A DNA stretch of 64,000 nucleotides from assembly GCA_030426665.1 (NCBI GenBank), contig JAUHYD010000001.1, positions 1 through 64,000 of the forward strand. The letters are read 5' to 3'. This stretch comes from Bacteroidia bacterium. GTDB taxonomy: Bacteria; Bacteroidota; Bacteroidia; Chitinophagales; Chitinophagaceae. This document shows positions 1 to 9,820 of the stretch, one piece after another. The stretch's first letter is position 1. Each line of letters opens with the position of its first letter. The notes beneath the pieces are model-generated. The model did no database searches, was not told the origin of the DNA, and worked only from the letters and a program-made list of their open reading frames with translations. Both the position numbers and the translations under genes were made by a program.

Positions 1-3000
1 CGATATTTACACCCGTACCACCCGCACAATAACTACCGCCACCCGTTACACTGTGTACAACAGGAAGACTGCTCGCATTAACAATTGCGCTGCCACTCAT
101 CGTTGCTGCGCACGTAGTGGCTGGGTTGTAGGCAAGTACTGTATAAGTACCGCCGGCTGTCTGACTGCCGAAGTTCAGGGATAATCCCGTACCGGTCATC
201 ATGCTGCCGATGGCAACACTGCCATTGTACAACTGATAGGCTATACCTGACTGAGAGCCATTCAAACCAACCAATACGCCTGTACCGCCCGTGCAATAGC
301 TTCCGCCACCGGTTACATTATAAGTAGTTGGCAGGTTGTTTACGGATACCATTTTGCTGCCGCTCATCGTTGTGCTGCAACCCGATACGCCGCCGGTACC
401 AATCACCTGGTACGTACCTGCTGTCGTTTGTAAACCGAAGTCTAAACCTGCTCCTGTGCCTGCCATTGGGCTGCCTACTGCCAAGGAACCATTGTACAAC
501 TGATAGTTGACACCGGCATTGGAACCACTCAGGCCAAGGCTTACACCTTCACCACCGGAGCAATACGCACCGCCACCGGTTACATTGTAACTCATCGGTG
601 CAGCATTAGTGCTTACTGTGGCACTACCACTCATTGTGTTTTCACAACCTGTAGTAGCATTTATTCCTTTTACAAAAAAGTTACCGTTAGCAGTAATTGA
701 AGAGTAGCTTATCGCACTACCGGTACCAGCCTCAGGAACTCCCACAGCTGTCAAACCGTTATACAGTTGATAATTTACACCAACCTGCGAACTATTAACC
801 CCAATTGATACACCACCTGTACCGGCACAATAGTCACCACCACCTGTTACTGTGTACGCAGTTGGAACCGCATTTACAACAACATTTGCAGAACCCGACA
901 TGTTACGAGTACATGATGAAGATGTATTTGTCGCCATTACAGTATAAGTACCAGCCGCTGTCGCCATGCCAAAGCTCAAAGCAGCACCTGTTCCTGCCAT
1001 TGGAGCACCTACTGCGCCAGCACCGTTATATAATTGATAATTTACTCCTGTTTGAGAACCAGTCAGGTTAACTGCAACACCGGCACCACCGCTACAGAAA
1101 TTACCACCACCGGTAACTCCGTAAATAGAAGGTAGTGCATCAATTGTGATAATTGCAGAACCTGTCATCATACGAGTACAAAGCGTCGTGCTATTAGTTG
1201 CCATTACTTTATAAGTACCGGCCGCTGTCTGATTACCGAAGCTAAGTGCACCGCCTGTTCCAAGAACAACCGCACCAACCGGCATACTACCGTTGTATAA
1301 CTGATATTCAACTCCTGATGTGGAACCTGTCAAGCCCACGGTAATGCCCGTACCACCTGCACAATAATTTGTTCCTGAATAAGTAACAGTATAAAGTGTC
1401 GGCAACGCATTAATTGAAACGGTTGCACTACTTGCCATATCTGCCTCACAACCTGTAACCGCATTTACCGCATGAACTGTATAAGTACCTGCCGGCGCAA
1501 TAGAGCCGAAGCTAACAGCACCACCGGTACCCGCTACTACACTCGCCAAAGTTCCACCTTGATATAAACGATAATTAACTCCCGAGGTTGATGAACTCAT
1601 TCCTATAGCAACACCCGTACCACCTTCGCAATATTCGCCACCACCGGTAAGCGCATAAGACGTTGGTAATGGGTTGATACCGATTGAAGCACTTCCACTC
1701 ATATTATTTGTACAACCAGTAGATGTAATAATTGCAAACACCGTATATGTACCTGCCAAAGTCTGATTTCCGAAACTAATAGGAGAACCTGTACCTGACA
1801 TTGCTGTACCAACAAGTGTTGCACCATGATATAATGTATAACTAGCTCCTATAGTAGAACCACCAACACCAATCGCAGCACCTGTATCGCCAAGGCAATA
1901 GTTACCTCCACCAATTACCGGATATATTGTAGGCAATGCATTAACCACAACTGTAGCAGAACCCGACATGGACCCGGAACAACCTGTCGTTAAGTTGGTC
2001 GCAATTACAGTATATATACCTGCTTCAGTCTGAAGACCGAAATTAAGGCTACTACCTGTACCTCCAACCGGACCACCAACAGCTACACCGGAACGGTATA
2101 ATTGATAGTTAACACCTGTTTGAGAACCTGATAATGTAACGGTAAGACCAACACCACCTACACAATAACTACCACCACCACTCATTGAATATGCCGTTGG
2201 ATTTGCGTTTATTGTAATAGTAGCAGAACCGGACATATTAGAAACACAACCGTTACCATTTTCTGCCGACACCGTATAAGTACCTGAAGCTGAAATCGGT
2301 CCGGATGTAAGTGCTGCTCCCGTTCCGGACATTGTGCCTACTGCACTTGTTCCCTGATACAATGTATAGGTTACGCCTGCGGTAGAACCATTAAGCGTTA
2401 CTTCTACTCCTGAACCACCCGAACAGAAAGAACCACCACCACCAACAGTAAATACCGGAGGTGTTGCATGTACAATTACTGTCGCGCTGCCGCTCATTGA
2501 TGCAGTACAACCGTTACTGTTTGTTGCCATTACAGAATAAGAACCTGTAGTAGCAATAGCTCCAAAACTTATTGAAGAACCAGTACCCGTTACCGGTGAA
2601 CCAACCGTTGAAGCACCGTTGTATAACTGATAGCTCACACCTGCCTCAGAAGACGCAAGACCTACATCAACGCCTGCATCACCTGCACACAAAGTACCAC
2701 CACCAGTTACCGTCTGTGCGGTTGGCGTTGCGTTTATTCCAATAGTTACTGTACCAGACATATCGTTGGTACAACCCGTAGAAGAATTTTCAGCAGAAAC
2801 TGAATACGTTCCGGCTGCTGTCATATATCCGAAGCTTACAGTGCTATTTGCACCTGCAACTGATGTTACTAAAGAAGAACCATTATATAAATGATACAAT
2901 GTCCCGGCAGCACCATAAGTACAGGTAACCAAACTACCCGATCCACCGTCACAATAATTACCACCACCGCCTACTGAGTAAGCAGTTGGTAATGAGTTAA

Positions 3001-6000
3001 CACTAACCGACGAACTACCAGACATTGACACCTGACATCCGGCGCCGGCACCAGGGTTTGCAATGGCAGTATAACTACCAGCTACAGTCTGCAAGCCAAA
3101 AGACATTGGCGTTCCTGTACCGGTAATAAGACCTCCTACCGGAACCGCACCACGATATAGTTGATAACTAACACCTGCGTTAGTACCACTAATTGTAACG
3201 TCAGAACCAGTACCGCCTGCACAATATGCACCTCCACCTGTCATTGTATATACAGAAGGAACAGCCGAAATAATTACCGGAGTATAACCCGTCATATCCA
3301 CGTCACATCCGCTGCTACCATTTGAAGCAGAAACCGTATATGTACCAACAACAGACTGTAGCCCGAAGTCAAGCGCTGAACCTGTACCGGCGATAGGCGA
3401 ACCTACTGCTGTACCGTCTCTATAAAGTTGGTAATCATTACCGGTAGTTGATCCGGCAAGACCCATTGCCACACCCGGACCACCAGTACAATAACTACCA
3501 CCACCGGTCATCGCAAAAATTTCAGATGCCGAGTTAACGGTAATTGTTGCCGTATTTGATGATGTAGGGTTAGAAACGCAACCTATATCATTTGAAATAC
3601 TATTAATAGTTACGACTGTGCTTCCACTTGCCGTCAGCAAAGAACCAGGCACCGTAAATGTACCGCTCGTTGGCCCCATGATGATAACAGCCGATACACT
3701 TGTAGCGGTATTTGCACCACTTAAACTATATACAACATCGTACGTACCGGTCCCCAAAGATGTACTGTTTACGGTTACCGTAGATGGCAAATAGGCACAA
3801 ACTGTTGATGCAGATGTACCCGTGAAGTTGCTGATATCCGGACCATCGCCAACCTCAAACGAAGCGGTATTACTACTTGTTACCGGCGTAAGGCACACAT
3901 CATATTTTATTCCGGTAATGGTCACGGTTGTCGTACCATTAGAAGTTAACAATGATGATGGGATACTGAAAGTACCACTACCACCTGTCATCGTAAGCGT
4001 CGTAGAATTACCTGTCGATGAATTTGCTCCACTTAAATCGTAGAATATTCTAAACGTGTCAACACCCAATGAAGTTGAGTTAACTGTTACTACAGAACCG
4101 GAACCGGAACAAGAATTTGTAGCCGTAGGTGAAGTAAAGTCTGACACTACCGGCGAATAATAACGAACGGTAGAAACTACATTGGTTGTACTGATATCTG
4201 AGCTACAAGCCAATTTAGCTCTGTAGTACATAGTACCTACCGAAGTTATGTCCGGTGTTTGATAAGAAGAATTCGTTGCACCTGCAATAGCAGAGAAACC
4301 AGAGGAAGGACTAGATGATGACTCCCACTGATAAGTAATGCCATTTGCTATTGTTCCTCCGACATTATATAAATTACCTCTGAATAATGAACAGGAGTTT
4401 GATGGACCTACACTGATAGCACCAGCTTCCGGTGCTCCGGAGCATGTTGCCGGTCCGCCACCATTAATATAAACAGAATAGTCCCGAACCTCACCATAAG
4501 TAATAGCACTTGTCGGACAAGGGTTCATTGAAGGATAAGTGCCATTACCACAACAGTTGTAGTTACCGGTGATACGCATACGGAATGTTCCGGTAGGGGC
4601 ACCAGAAGGTATTGTCAAAGTAACTGGTACATTCGTAGAAGGAAAATCATAACCACGTCCACCTACCGTTTCATCACTGGTAAAAGAACCGTCATTGTTG
4701 AAGTCTATCCAAACCTGACAACCCATTGAATAGTAATACGACCCTCCGGTATTTACAGTTGCAGTATATGATGTAGCTGCATTGAGCGTACAAATGTAAG
4801 ATGCTGTCAAATTAGAATACCCGGTACCATTACATGCAGATGCATCTGATATAGAACCTGACTCTCCGGTCAAACTCGCAATCCTCATCCACATTGAATA
4901 CGAGGAACAAGCTGAAGACGCTGAGCTGAAAGTAGGGGTACAACTGGACGCCGCAGGCGTACCGACAAATGTTACGGAAACCGGCGATGAAGCTACCGGA
5001 TCTGTAGAACCGCAAGTTACCATACAACGGAAGTCCATGTCTTCAGACAAACCCGATGCAGTATAAGTGCTATGGATACCGTCCGGAATATTAACCCAAG
5101 TGGTTCCTCCGTCATTAGACGACTGCCACTGATAAAACATGTTACCACCGGTAGAAGCACCGGACAAACTAAGAGCAAAATTCGTAGATCCTCCACCTGT
5201 TGACGGAGATACAGTGGCGCTTCCGGCTGTTGCCCCACCGGTACACTCGGTAGCATGAGCAGAACCAGACACAGGAACAGTTACCGCAGAGGTTAACCCG
5301 CCGCCGGTAATAGATAACGCAGTAGATGCTGCGCCCGGCGCACTCGGAGTAAACTGAACATAGATATTTCCTGCTGCATCGCCTCCGGAATTAGTAAGCG
5401 TTGCAGAACTACCCCATGTTGTACCATCGGTCGATACTAAAAAGTTACTGGAAGGAGAAGTGATTGTCAAATCAGCAGAAAGGTTTATACCTGTAATGTG
5501 CGTATAACCCAACGGCACAGACACTTCATCAACTAATGCTGCATCACCCATATCAATAGTCGCAGGAATAGCTTCTGCACTTGGAGGAGGAATATACTCC
5601 CATGTATATATTGTACCAGATGAAGGAGAAGAATTAATACTAGAGTAATAAGAAGTTGAAGGGGATGATGCTGTTGTGGAAGTCAGCGTATAATAATCCG
5701 ACGTACTGTTTGATATTCCTATTGTAGCAGTTCTGCTTGAAAAGGACAGCGGACCGTACAAGAATTGAATCTTATTCGAAGTTTCATATAGCTTCACTTG
5801 GAACGTTCCATCAGACCCTGAACCAAGAGGTCTCCACCCGGAAGAGTTGCGTCCCCACTGGAAAGTGAAAACCCTATTAGGAGCACTACCCGTAGTTATA
5901 TAATAACATTGCCTGCCGGAACCCGTCAAGTCATCCCAAAAAGGCATCAAACAACCAACAGCACTGTTTGGCAAATTAGAAATAGAGGAATTGCTATACG

Positions 6001-6280
6001 CACTATTACTGGCAGAATTAGCCATCCTTATCCAGCCATTCGAACAAACAGTTACTTGCGTAGTCGAGGCACCGCAATAAGAAAAACTAAAACCAATACT
6101 GACCGTCATTCTTGAGTCATCACCACTAATTGAAGTAGTAGTAGTGACACCCGATGTCCCGGAAATATCGGTGTAAGTACCCGAGGACCTCGTATACGAA
6201 TAATCCTCCGCATTCTGAGCGTTGATAGTCATGCTAACACAACATAGCAGCAATAGTAAATAGATTTTTCTCATATTCAT
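1..6280 (-). CDS. Giant repeat-containing surface/adhesin-like protein, C-terminus beyond the left edge
   Basis: Reading the minus strand from ATG at 6280 (or 6274) gives M(NM)RKIYLLLLLCCVSMTINAQ, a Sec signal peptide. The frame appears open to base 2. It includes a GEVED-like segment (...GTFRMRITGNYNCCGNGTYPSMNPC...YGEVRDYSVYI) and about 13 repeats of ~88-90 aa with the pattern YxVTGGGxYCxGGxGVxVxLxGSxxGVxYQLYxGxxxVGxxxxGTGxxLxFGxQTxxGTYTVxAxNxxxxCxxxMSGSA. It is absent from the supplied ORF track, presumably because it has no stop inside the window. Confidence 0.88.
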   Translation of the reverse strand, partial: MNMRKIYLLLLLCCVSMTINAQNAEDYSYTRSSGTYTDISGTSGVTTTTSISGDDSRMTVSIGFSFSYCGASTTQVTVCSNGWIRMANSASNSAYSNSSISNLPNSAVGCLMPFWDDLTGSGRQCYYITTGSAPNRVFTFQWGRNSSGWRPLGSGSDGTFQVKLYETSNKIQFLYGPLSFSSRTATIGISNSTSDYYTLTSTTASSPSTSYYSSINSSPSSGTIYTWEYIPPPSAEAIPATIDMGDAALVDEVSVPLGYTHITGINLSADLTITSPSSNFLVSTDGTTWGSSATLTNSGGDAAGNIYVQFTPSAPGAASTALSITGGGLTSAVTVPVSGSAHATECTGGATAGSATVSPSTGGGSTNFALSLSGASTGGNMFYQWQSSNDGGTTWVNIPDGIHSTYTASGLSEDMDFRCMVTCGSTDPVASSPVSVTFVGTPAASSCTPTFSSASSACSSYSMWMRIASLTGESGSISDASACNGTGYSNLTASYICTLNAATSYTATVNTGGSYYYSMGCQVWIDFNNDGSFTSDETVGGRGYDFPSTNVPVTLTIPSGAPTGTFRMRITGNYNCCGNGTYPSMNPCPTSAITYGEVRDYSVYINGGGPATCSGAPEAGAISVGPSNSCSLFRGNLYNVGGTIANGITYQWESSSSPSSGFSAIAGATNSSYQTPDITSVGTMYYRAKLACSSDISTTNVVSTVRYYSPVVSDFTSPTATNSCSGSGSVVTVNSTSLGVDTFRIFYDLSGANSSTGNSTTLTMTGGSGTFSIPSSLLTSNGTTTVTITGIKYDVCLTPVTSSNTASFEVGDGPDISNFTGTSASTVCAYLPSTVTVNSTSLGTGTYDVVYSLSGANTATSVSAVIIMGPTSGTFTVPGSLLTASGSTVVTINSISNDIGCVSNPTSSNTATITVNSASEIFAMTGGGSYCTGGPGVAMGLAGSTTGNDYQLYRDGTAVGSPIAGTGSALDFGLQSVVGTYTVSASNGSSGCDVDMTGYTPVIISAVPSVYTMTGGGAYCAGGTGSDVTISGTNAGVSYQLYRGAVPVGGLITGTGTPMSFGLQTVAGSYTAIANPGAGAGCQVSMSGSSSVSVNSLPTAYSVGGGGNYCDGGSGSLVTCTYGAAGTLYHLYNGSSLVTSVAGANSTVSFGYMTAAGTYSVSAENSSTGCTNDMSGTVTIGINATPTAQTVTGGGTLCAGDAGVDVGLASSEAGVSYQLYNGASTVGSPVTGTGSSISFGAIATTGSYSVMATNSNGCTASMSGSATVIVHATPPVFTVGGGGSFCSGGSGVEVTLNGSTAGVTYTLYQGTSAVGTMSGTGAALTSGPISASGTYTVSAENGNGCVSNMSGSATITINANPTAYSMSGGGSYCVGGVGLTVTLSGSQTGVNYQLYRSGVAVGGPVGGTGSSLNFGLQTEAGIYTVIATNLTTGCSGSMSGSATVVVNALPTIYPVIGGGNYCLGDTGAAIGVGGSTIGASYTLYHGATLVGTAMSGTGSPISFGNQTLAGTYTVFAIITSTGCTNNMSGSASIGINPLPTSYALTGGGEYCEGGTGVAIGMSSSTSGVNYRLYQGGTLASVVAGTGGAVSFGSIAPAGTYTVHAVNAVTGCEADMASSATVSINALPTLYTVTYSGTNYCAGGTGITVGLTGSTSGVEYQLYNGSMPVGAVVLGTGGALSFGNQTAAGTYKVMATNSTTLCTRMMTGSAIITIDALPSIYGVTGGGNFCSGGAGVAVNLTGSQTGVNYQLYNGAGAVGAPMAGTGAALSFGMATAAGTYTVMATNTSSSCTRNMSGSANVVVNAVPTAYTVTGGGDYCAGTGGVSIGVNSSQVGVNYQLYNGLTAVGVPEAGTGSAISYSSITANGNFFVKGINATTGCENTMSGSATVSTNAAPMSYNVTGGGAYCSGGEGVSLGLSGSNAGVNYQLYNGSLAVGSPMAGTGAGLDFGLQTTAGTYQVIGTGGVSGCSTTMSGSKMVSVNNLPTTYNVTGGGSYCTGGTGVLVGLNGSQSGIAYQLYNGSVAIGSMMTGTGLSLNFGSQTAGGTYTVLAYNPATTCAATMSGSAIVNASSLPVVHSVTGGGSYCAGGTGVNI
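60..3530 (-). repeat. Tandem ~260-270 bp (88-90 aa) Ig/PKD-like coding repeats, about 13 copies
   Basis: The MSGS-encoding motif recurs near 91, 358, 624, 893, 1160, 1432, 1688, 1961, 2230, 2490, 2753, 3018 and 3290. Two Cys are conserved per unit. Confidence 0.85.
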
Positions 6281-6822
6281 TGTTTTGACGTTACTTATAT
6301 TTTATCACTCATTAATTATTCAATATTGGCTCCATATGGTCGCACTGTTGCGTAAATTATTCATATGGACTTAAGTAGCTATTCGCTATACTTCTACACC
6401 GGCTGTCAAATCACCCCTAAAACTCATACAGACAATACTTTAGAGGATTTTCAGGTTACATACCAGTCTCAGAATTTCTATAACTAAAGAATAAAAAAAC
6501 GTAAACTAATATTTTCTAACCGACTACTAAAATACTTGCTTTATTTAACTTTAACAAAAAAAATAGTTAATAAATTTTTCAGATTGTTGAATTTCAACGT
6601 TTTAATCTTGCTAATTAATCCCAAAAAAATATAAACATTTGACTAAAAATGAATGTTTAACTGAAAGCTAATCAAATATTTCAGGTGCGATTGTGGGTAT
6701 CCTTTGGTGGAGTCAATTACGCAAAATTTCTTAAAGAAACTTGTGAGATAGCCTGACAGGTAGGGAACGAAATTTTCGAGAAATAAATGCTCAATATCAG
6801 ATCAAAAAGTCAATTAATTAAA

Positions 6823-6850
6823 ACGACCACTTTCGTACGAAAGTGGTCGT
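6823..6850 (-). terminator. Perfect 28-bp palindrome, putative terminator of the 6879-7481 gene
   Basis: acgaccactttcgt|acgaaagtggtcgt is followed on the minus strand by a T-rich tract (ttttaattaa) and lies just 3' of the CDS end. Confidence 0.7.
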
Positions 6851-6878
6851 CAATAATTATACATAAGAAAGGTTTCTA

Positions 6879-7481
6879 TTAGTGTAATTTCCTACCTGCA
6901 AGCACCTTGCCTCCCGTAGGAACTGGTTTCATGCCGGCACCAGCCTGACTTCTGCGAATCACCAATTTCGCCTCGCCTGCACTGCCGCAACCATCGCACT
7001 GAGCTTTAAATATCTTATTGTCATACTTAATGTCCGTAACCCCATTGTACCAGTTAGTACCCTGTAACATAAAGTGCTCATTTTCATAAACAGCAGCAAA
7101 CACAAAAGAATTTTGTGGCGCATCAAAACTAATGTACAGGCTATCTCCCTTCACGCGCTCACATACACCGGGCGTATACGCAGGGATAGTAAATTCTGTA
7201 ACCTGCTGAGAGTTGTCATACATTACAGTACCGGACTTGATAGCACTACCACCGGCACTCGCCGTGTTTCTAAGAATTATCGTTTTGTCGAGATAAAACT
7301 GAATCTTTCTAAGGTCTGCCCTATCCTGATCCAGACGATATTTCATATTTTTTGAAAACGGAATGTAATCGGAGGGATTAACTTCCGCAGTAGCAGAATC
7401 TTTCGTATATACCTTGTTACTGCAAGATGAAGCCATCATAACAAACAACACAGGAACCAGAATGAGTACTATTTTCTTCAT
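6879..7481 (-). CDS. Putative lipoprotein of unknown function, 200 aa
   Basis: Complete ORF with a lipoprotein signal (MKKIVLILVPVLFVMMASSCSNK). Confidence 0.75.
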   Translation of the reverse strand: MKKIVLILVPVLFVMMASSCSNKVYTKDSATAEVNPSDYIPFSKNMKYRLDQDRADLRKIQFYLDKTIILRNTASAGGSAIKSGTVMYDNSQQVTEFTIPAYTPGVCERVKGDSLYISFDAPQNSFVFAAVYENEHFMLQGTNWYNGVTDIKYDNKIFKAQCDGCGSAGEAKLVIRRSQAGAGMKPVPTGGKVLAGRKLH

Positions 7482-7910
7482 GAAATCGATATTTAGATTT
7501 TTTAAAGTTTTTTATTGTCCGACAGGCTTTAAGGATTGCTATATTACTAATACTTTTTGAGATTTTATATTTTTTAGGGAAAAATTATTCCAAACAACCT
7601 GATTTCGAAGAAGAAAGCACAAATATTGTTGCCGATATTATTAACTCAGTTATATAAAACGTGTTCGGATTAGAAAAAGGGAAGCCCGTATATCGTCAAT
7701 ACTATCATTTTAACACTTACAAATTTTGTCACGAAGAGGCTATTGGCAATCAACGATTCCAAAAGAAACTGCCACTTTACAAATAAGCTAATCCGCGTAG
7801 TCAATTTTGCGTATTAACATTATTCTACAGCAACTATCTTTATCTTTATGCCATCACAATAACTATAGTAGCAACCCAAAGCGATTTTTATATGTATATT
7901 CATTTGCCTT

Positions 7911-8375
7911 ATGAAACTGGAAGATGCAATTAAATCTAACCGCTTTACCGATGAACGGAACAAAGCTGCCATCAACCTGTTATATACCTCATATTGGCTG
8001 AAAAGCAGTCTGAGTATCGGCCTTAAGGAGCTTGGCCTTACACTGGAACAACACAATGTATTGCGCATTCTTAAAGGGTCTTATCCCAATGCAATGTGTG
8101 TAAAAGATATTGCTTCCCGAATCGTAGAAAAGAATTCTAATGTACCTCGGATAATCGATCGTCTTGTAGCAAAAAAATGGGTTAACCGGAAGCAGTCAAA
8201 ACAAGACAAACGAGAAACCTTGATTTCGCTTACAGACGCCGGAATAAATATCATCGAATTAGCAAAGGACTATGTCGATAACTCTAATAGGCGAACCATC
8301 AACCTGTCTGATGAAGAAGCACAGACGCTTAATGCACTGCTCGAAAAAACAAGAACTACCCCTGAGTCAGACTAA
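7911..8375 (+). CDS. MarR-family winged-helix transcriptional regulator
   Basis: LGLTLEQHNVLRILKGSYPNAMCVKDIASRIVEKNSNVPRIIDRLVAKKWVNRKQSKQDKRETLISLTDAG matches the MarR wHTH layout. Confidence 0.88.
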   Translation: MKLEDAIKSNRFTDERNKAAINLLYTSYWLKSSLSIGLKELGLTLEQHNVLRILKGSYPNAMCVKDIASRIVEKNSNVPRIIDRLVAKKWVNRKQSKQDKRETLISLTDAGINIIELAKDYVDNSNRRTINLSDEEAQTLNALLEKTRTTPESD

Positions 8376-8402
8376 CCTGATAACCAGCCCCTCAAAAATA
8401 TC

Positions 8403-8434
8403 TTGTAAGATGTAAAAGTGAATACGTACATTTG
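8403..8434 (+). promoter_or_regulatory. Candidate Bacteroidota-type promoter upstream of the riboswitch
   Basis: TTG at 8403 and TACATTTG (TAnnTTTG) at 8427-8434, just before the riboswitch. Confidence 0.45.
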
Positions 8435-8439
8435 CTGCT

Positions 8440-8606
8440 GCAACGGTTTCCGCCTTGGCGGAATTAAAAGGGAATCAGGTGAAAATCCTGAACATTTCCC
8501 GATGCTGTTAGCTCCTATACAGTTTTTTGCATCCTGTATTGCCACTGTTCAAATTTAGCTTGAATGGGAAGGCCGCAAAAAACGGAGTAAGTCAGAAGAC
8601 CTGCCT
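8440..8606 (+). ncRNA. Cobalamin (B12) riboswitch
   Basis: Contains aaaagggaatcaggtgaaaatcctgaacatttcccgatgctgt ... gccactg ... tgaatgggaaggccgcaaaaaacggagtaagtcagaagacctgcc. This matches the conserved cobalamin riboswitch order (GGGAA, GGTGAAAaTCC, CCCG..GCTGT, GCCACTG B12 box, TGGGAAGG, AGTCAGaAGACCTGCC). It precedes a TonB-receptor operon. Confidence 0.93.
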
Positions 8607-8750
8607 TTGCATGCCGGAAGAATCCGGTACTTATCGCTGCTTTCGGGAACAAAAGCACAGATAAGACAAGGGCAATAGTACATGCCTTTATCTTCATCTG
8701 ATTTTCACCCTTAGCTGCATTAAAATTGTTTTTTAAAAACCAATTTCAAT

Positions 8751-9761
8751 ATGCGCAAAGTAACAATCATGCTGGCCTCAATTCTATTGGGCGCTGTAGC
8801 ATCAAAGGCACAAACGGTAGCCTCGTTCGAATCGTTAAGTCTGGCACATGCGGACACGTTTTACACCAACTACACAGCCTCCGGAACCGATGTAGGTTTT
8901 GACGACGGGCTTGTACATTTCCCATGTGTCTATGACACTTCATGGGGTGGGTATTGGGAACAAGGCTTCGCCTACTCAAACATGACAGATAGTGTAACAA
9001 GCGGTTATACAAACGACTATTCAGCAAAACCGGCAACCGGATACGGAGGGTCAGAAAAGTATGCAGTTTCTTACTGCTATAATCCCACAACCTTTGAAAA
9101 TACTACTAAAGTTCACCTGACCGGAACTGCCATTGGGCACCCGGTTAAAGGCTTCTATGTGACAAACAGCACGTATGCTTTCAACAGCATGAGAGACGGT
9201 GACGCATTTGCAAAGAAATTCTACAGCGGCGACTGGTTTAAGTTGATGGTGAAAGGTTTCTACGAAGGAAGTCTGAAATCAGATAGTGTACAGTTCTATC
9301 TTGCAAATTTTCTTCAACCCGATTCTAATGACAACTACATTGTAAATACATGGGAGTGGGTAAACCTTGAACCGCTGGGCAAAGTAGACAGTCTTGTATT
9401 CTCGTTGTCGTCCTCTGACACCGGTTCGCTGGGCATGAATACACCGGCATACTTTTGCATCGACAACTTTACAACATACGAATCGTATGATACAACTACA
9501 CCACCCACTGCAGTAGTTTCAGAAAAATCAGATGTTATTAAATGTTACCCGCAACCAGCTCAAAATTTACTCTATGTTGATTTGCCGACTAATGCTAATG
9601 CACAATTTACAATAGTCGATATTTCCGGTAAAGTAGTGGCACAACAGTATACAAACACAAAACACAATTCAATCAATACTGCAGGATTGACACCCGGGAT
9701 ATATATTCTGCAAATAAGTAGTTTTGGGAACAAAGCAACCATTCGATTTATCAAAGAATAA
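8751..9761 (+). CDS. DUF4465-like surface protein with T9SS C-terminal sorting domain
   Basis: Signal peptide. WGGYWEQGFAYSNMTD...DWFKLMVKGFYEG...VQFYLANF...WEWVNLEPLGKVDSLVFSLSSSDTGSLGMNTPAYFCIDNF is typical of DUF4465. Ends with a T9SS domain (KCYPQPAQNLLYVDLP...GLTPGIYILQIS...FIKE). Confidence 0.85.
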   Translation: MRKVTIMLASILLGAVASKAQTVASFESLSLAHADTFYTNYTASGTDVGFDDGLVHFPCVYDTSWGGYWEQGFAYSNMTDSVTSGYTNDYSAKPATGYGGSEKYAVSYCYNPTTFENTTKVHLTGTAIGHPVKGFYVTNSTYAFNSMRDGDAFAKKFYSGDWFKLMVKGFYEGSLKSDSVQFYLANFLQPDSNDNYIVNTWEWVNLEPLGKVDSLVFSLSSSDTGSLGMNTPAYFCIDNFTTYESYDTTTPPTAVVSEKSDVIKCYPQPAQNLLYVDLPTNANAQFTIVDISGKVVAQQYTNTKHNSINTAGLTPGIYILQISSFGNKATIRFIKE

Positions 9762-9820
9762 TATTTTCACGGCAGCTATACACAATGTATGGCTGCCATT
9801 TTTTAATATCGAGAAATACC

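Noticed and set aside
78-1071. Small ORFs 78-296, 328-510 and 805-1071
   Set aside because: They lie in other frames or strands of the giant repeat CDS and have low-complexity, non-protein-like composition.
60-3530. Regular repeats considered as a CRISPR or satellite array
   Set aside because: Period of about 267 bp, divisible by three, and continuous with an open reading frame; these are coding domain repeats.
8515-8697. Minus-strand 60-aa ORF with a hydrophobic start
   Set aside because: It overlaps the cobalamin riboswitch and leader on the opposite strand; no homology recognised; chance ORF.
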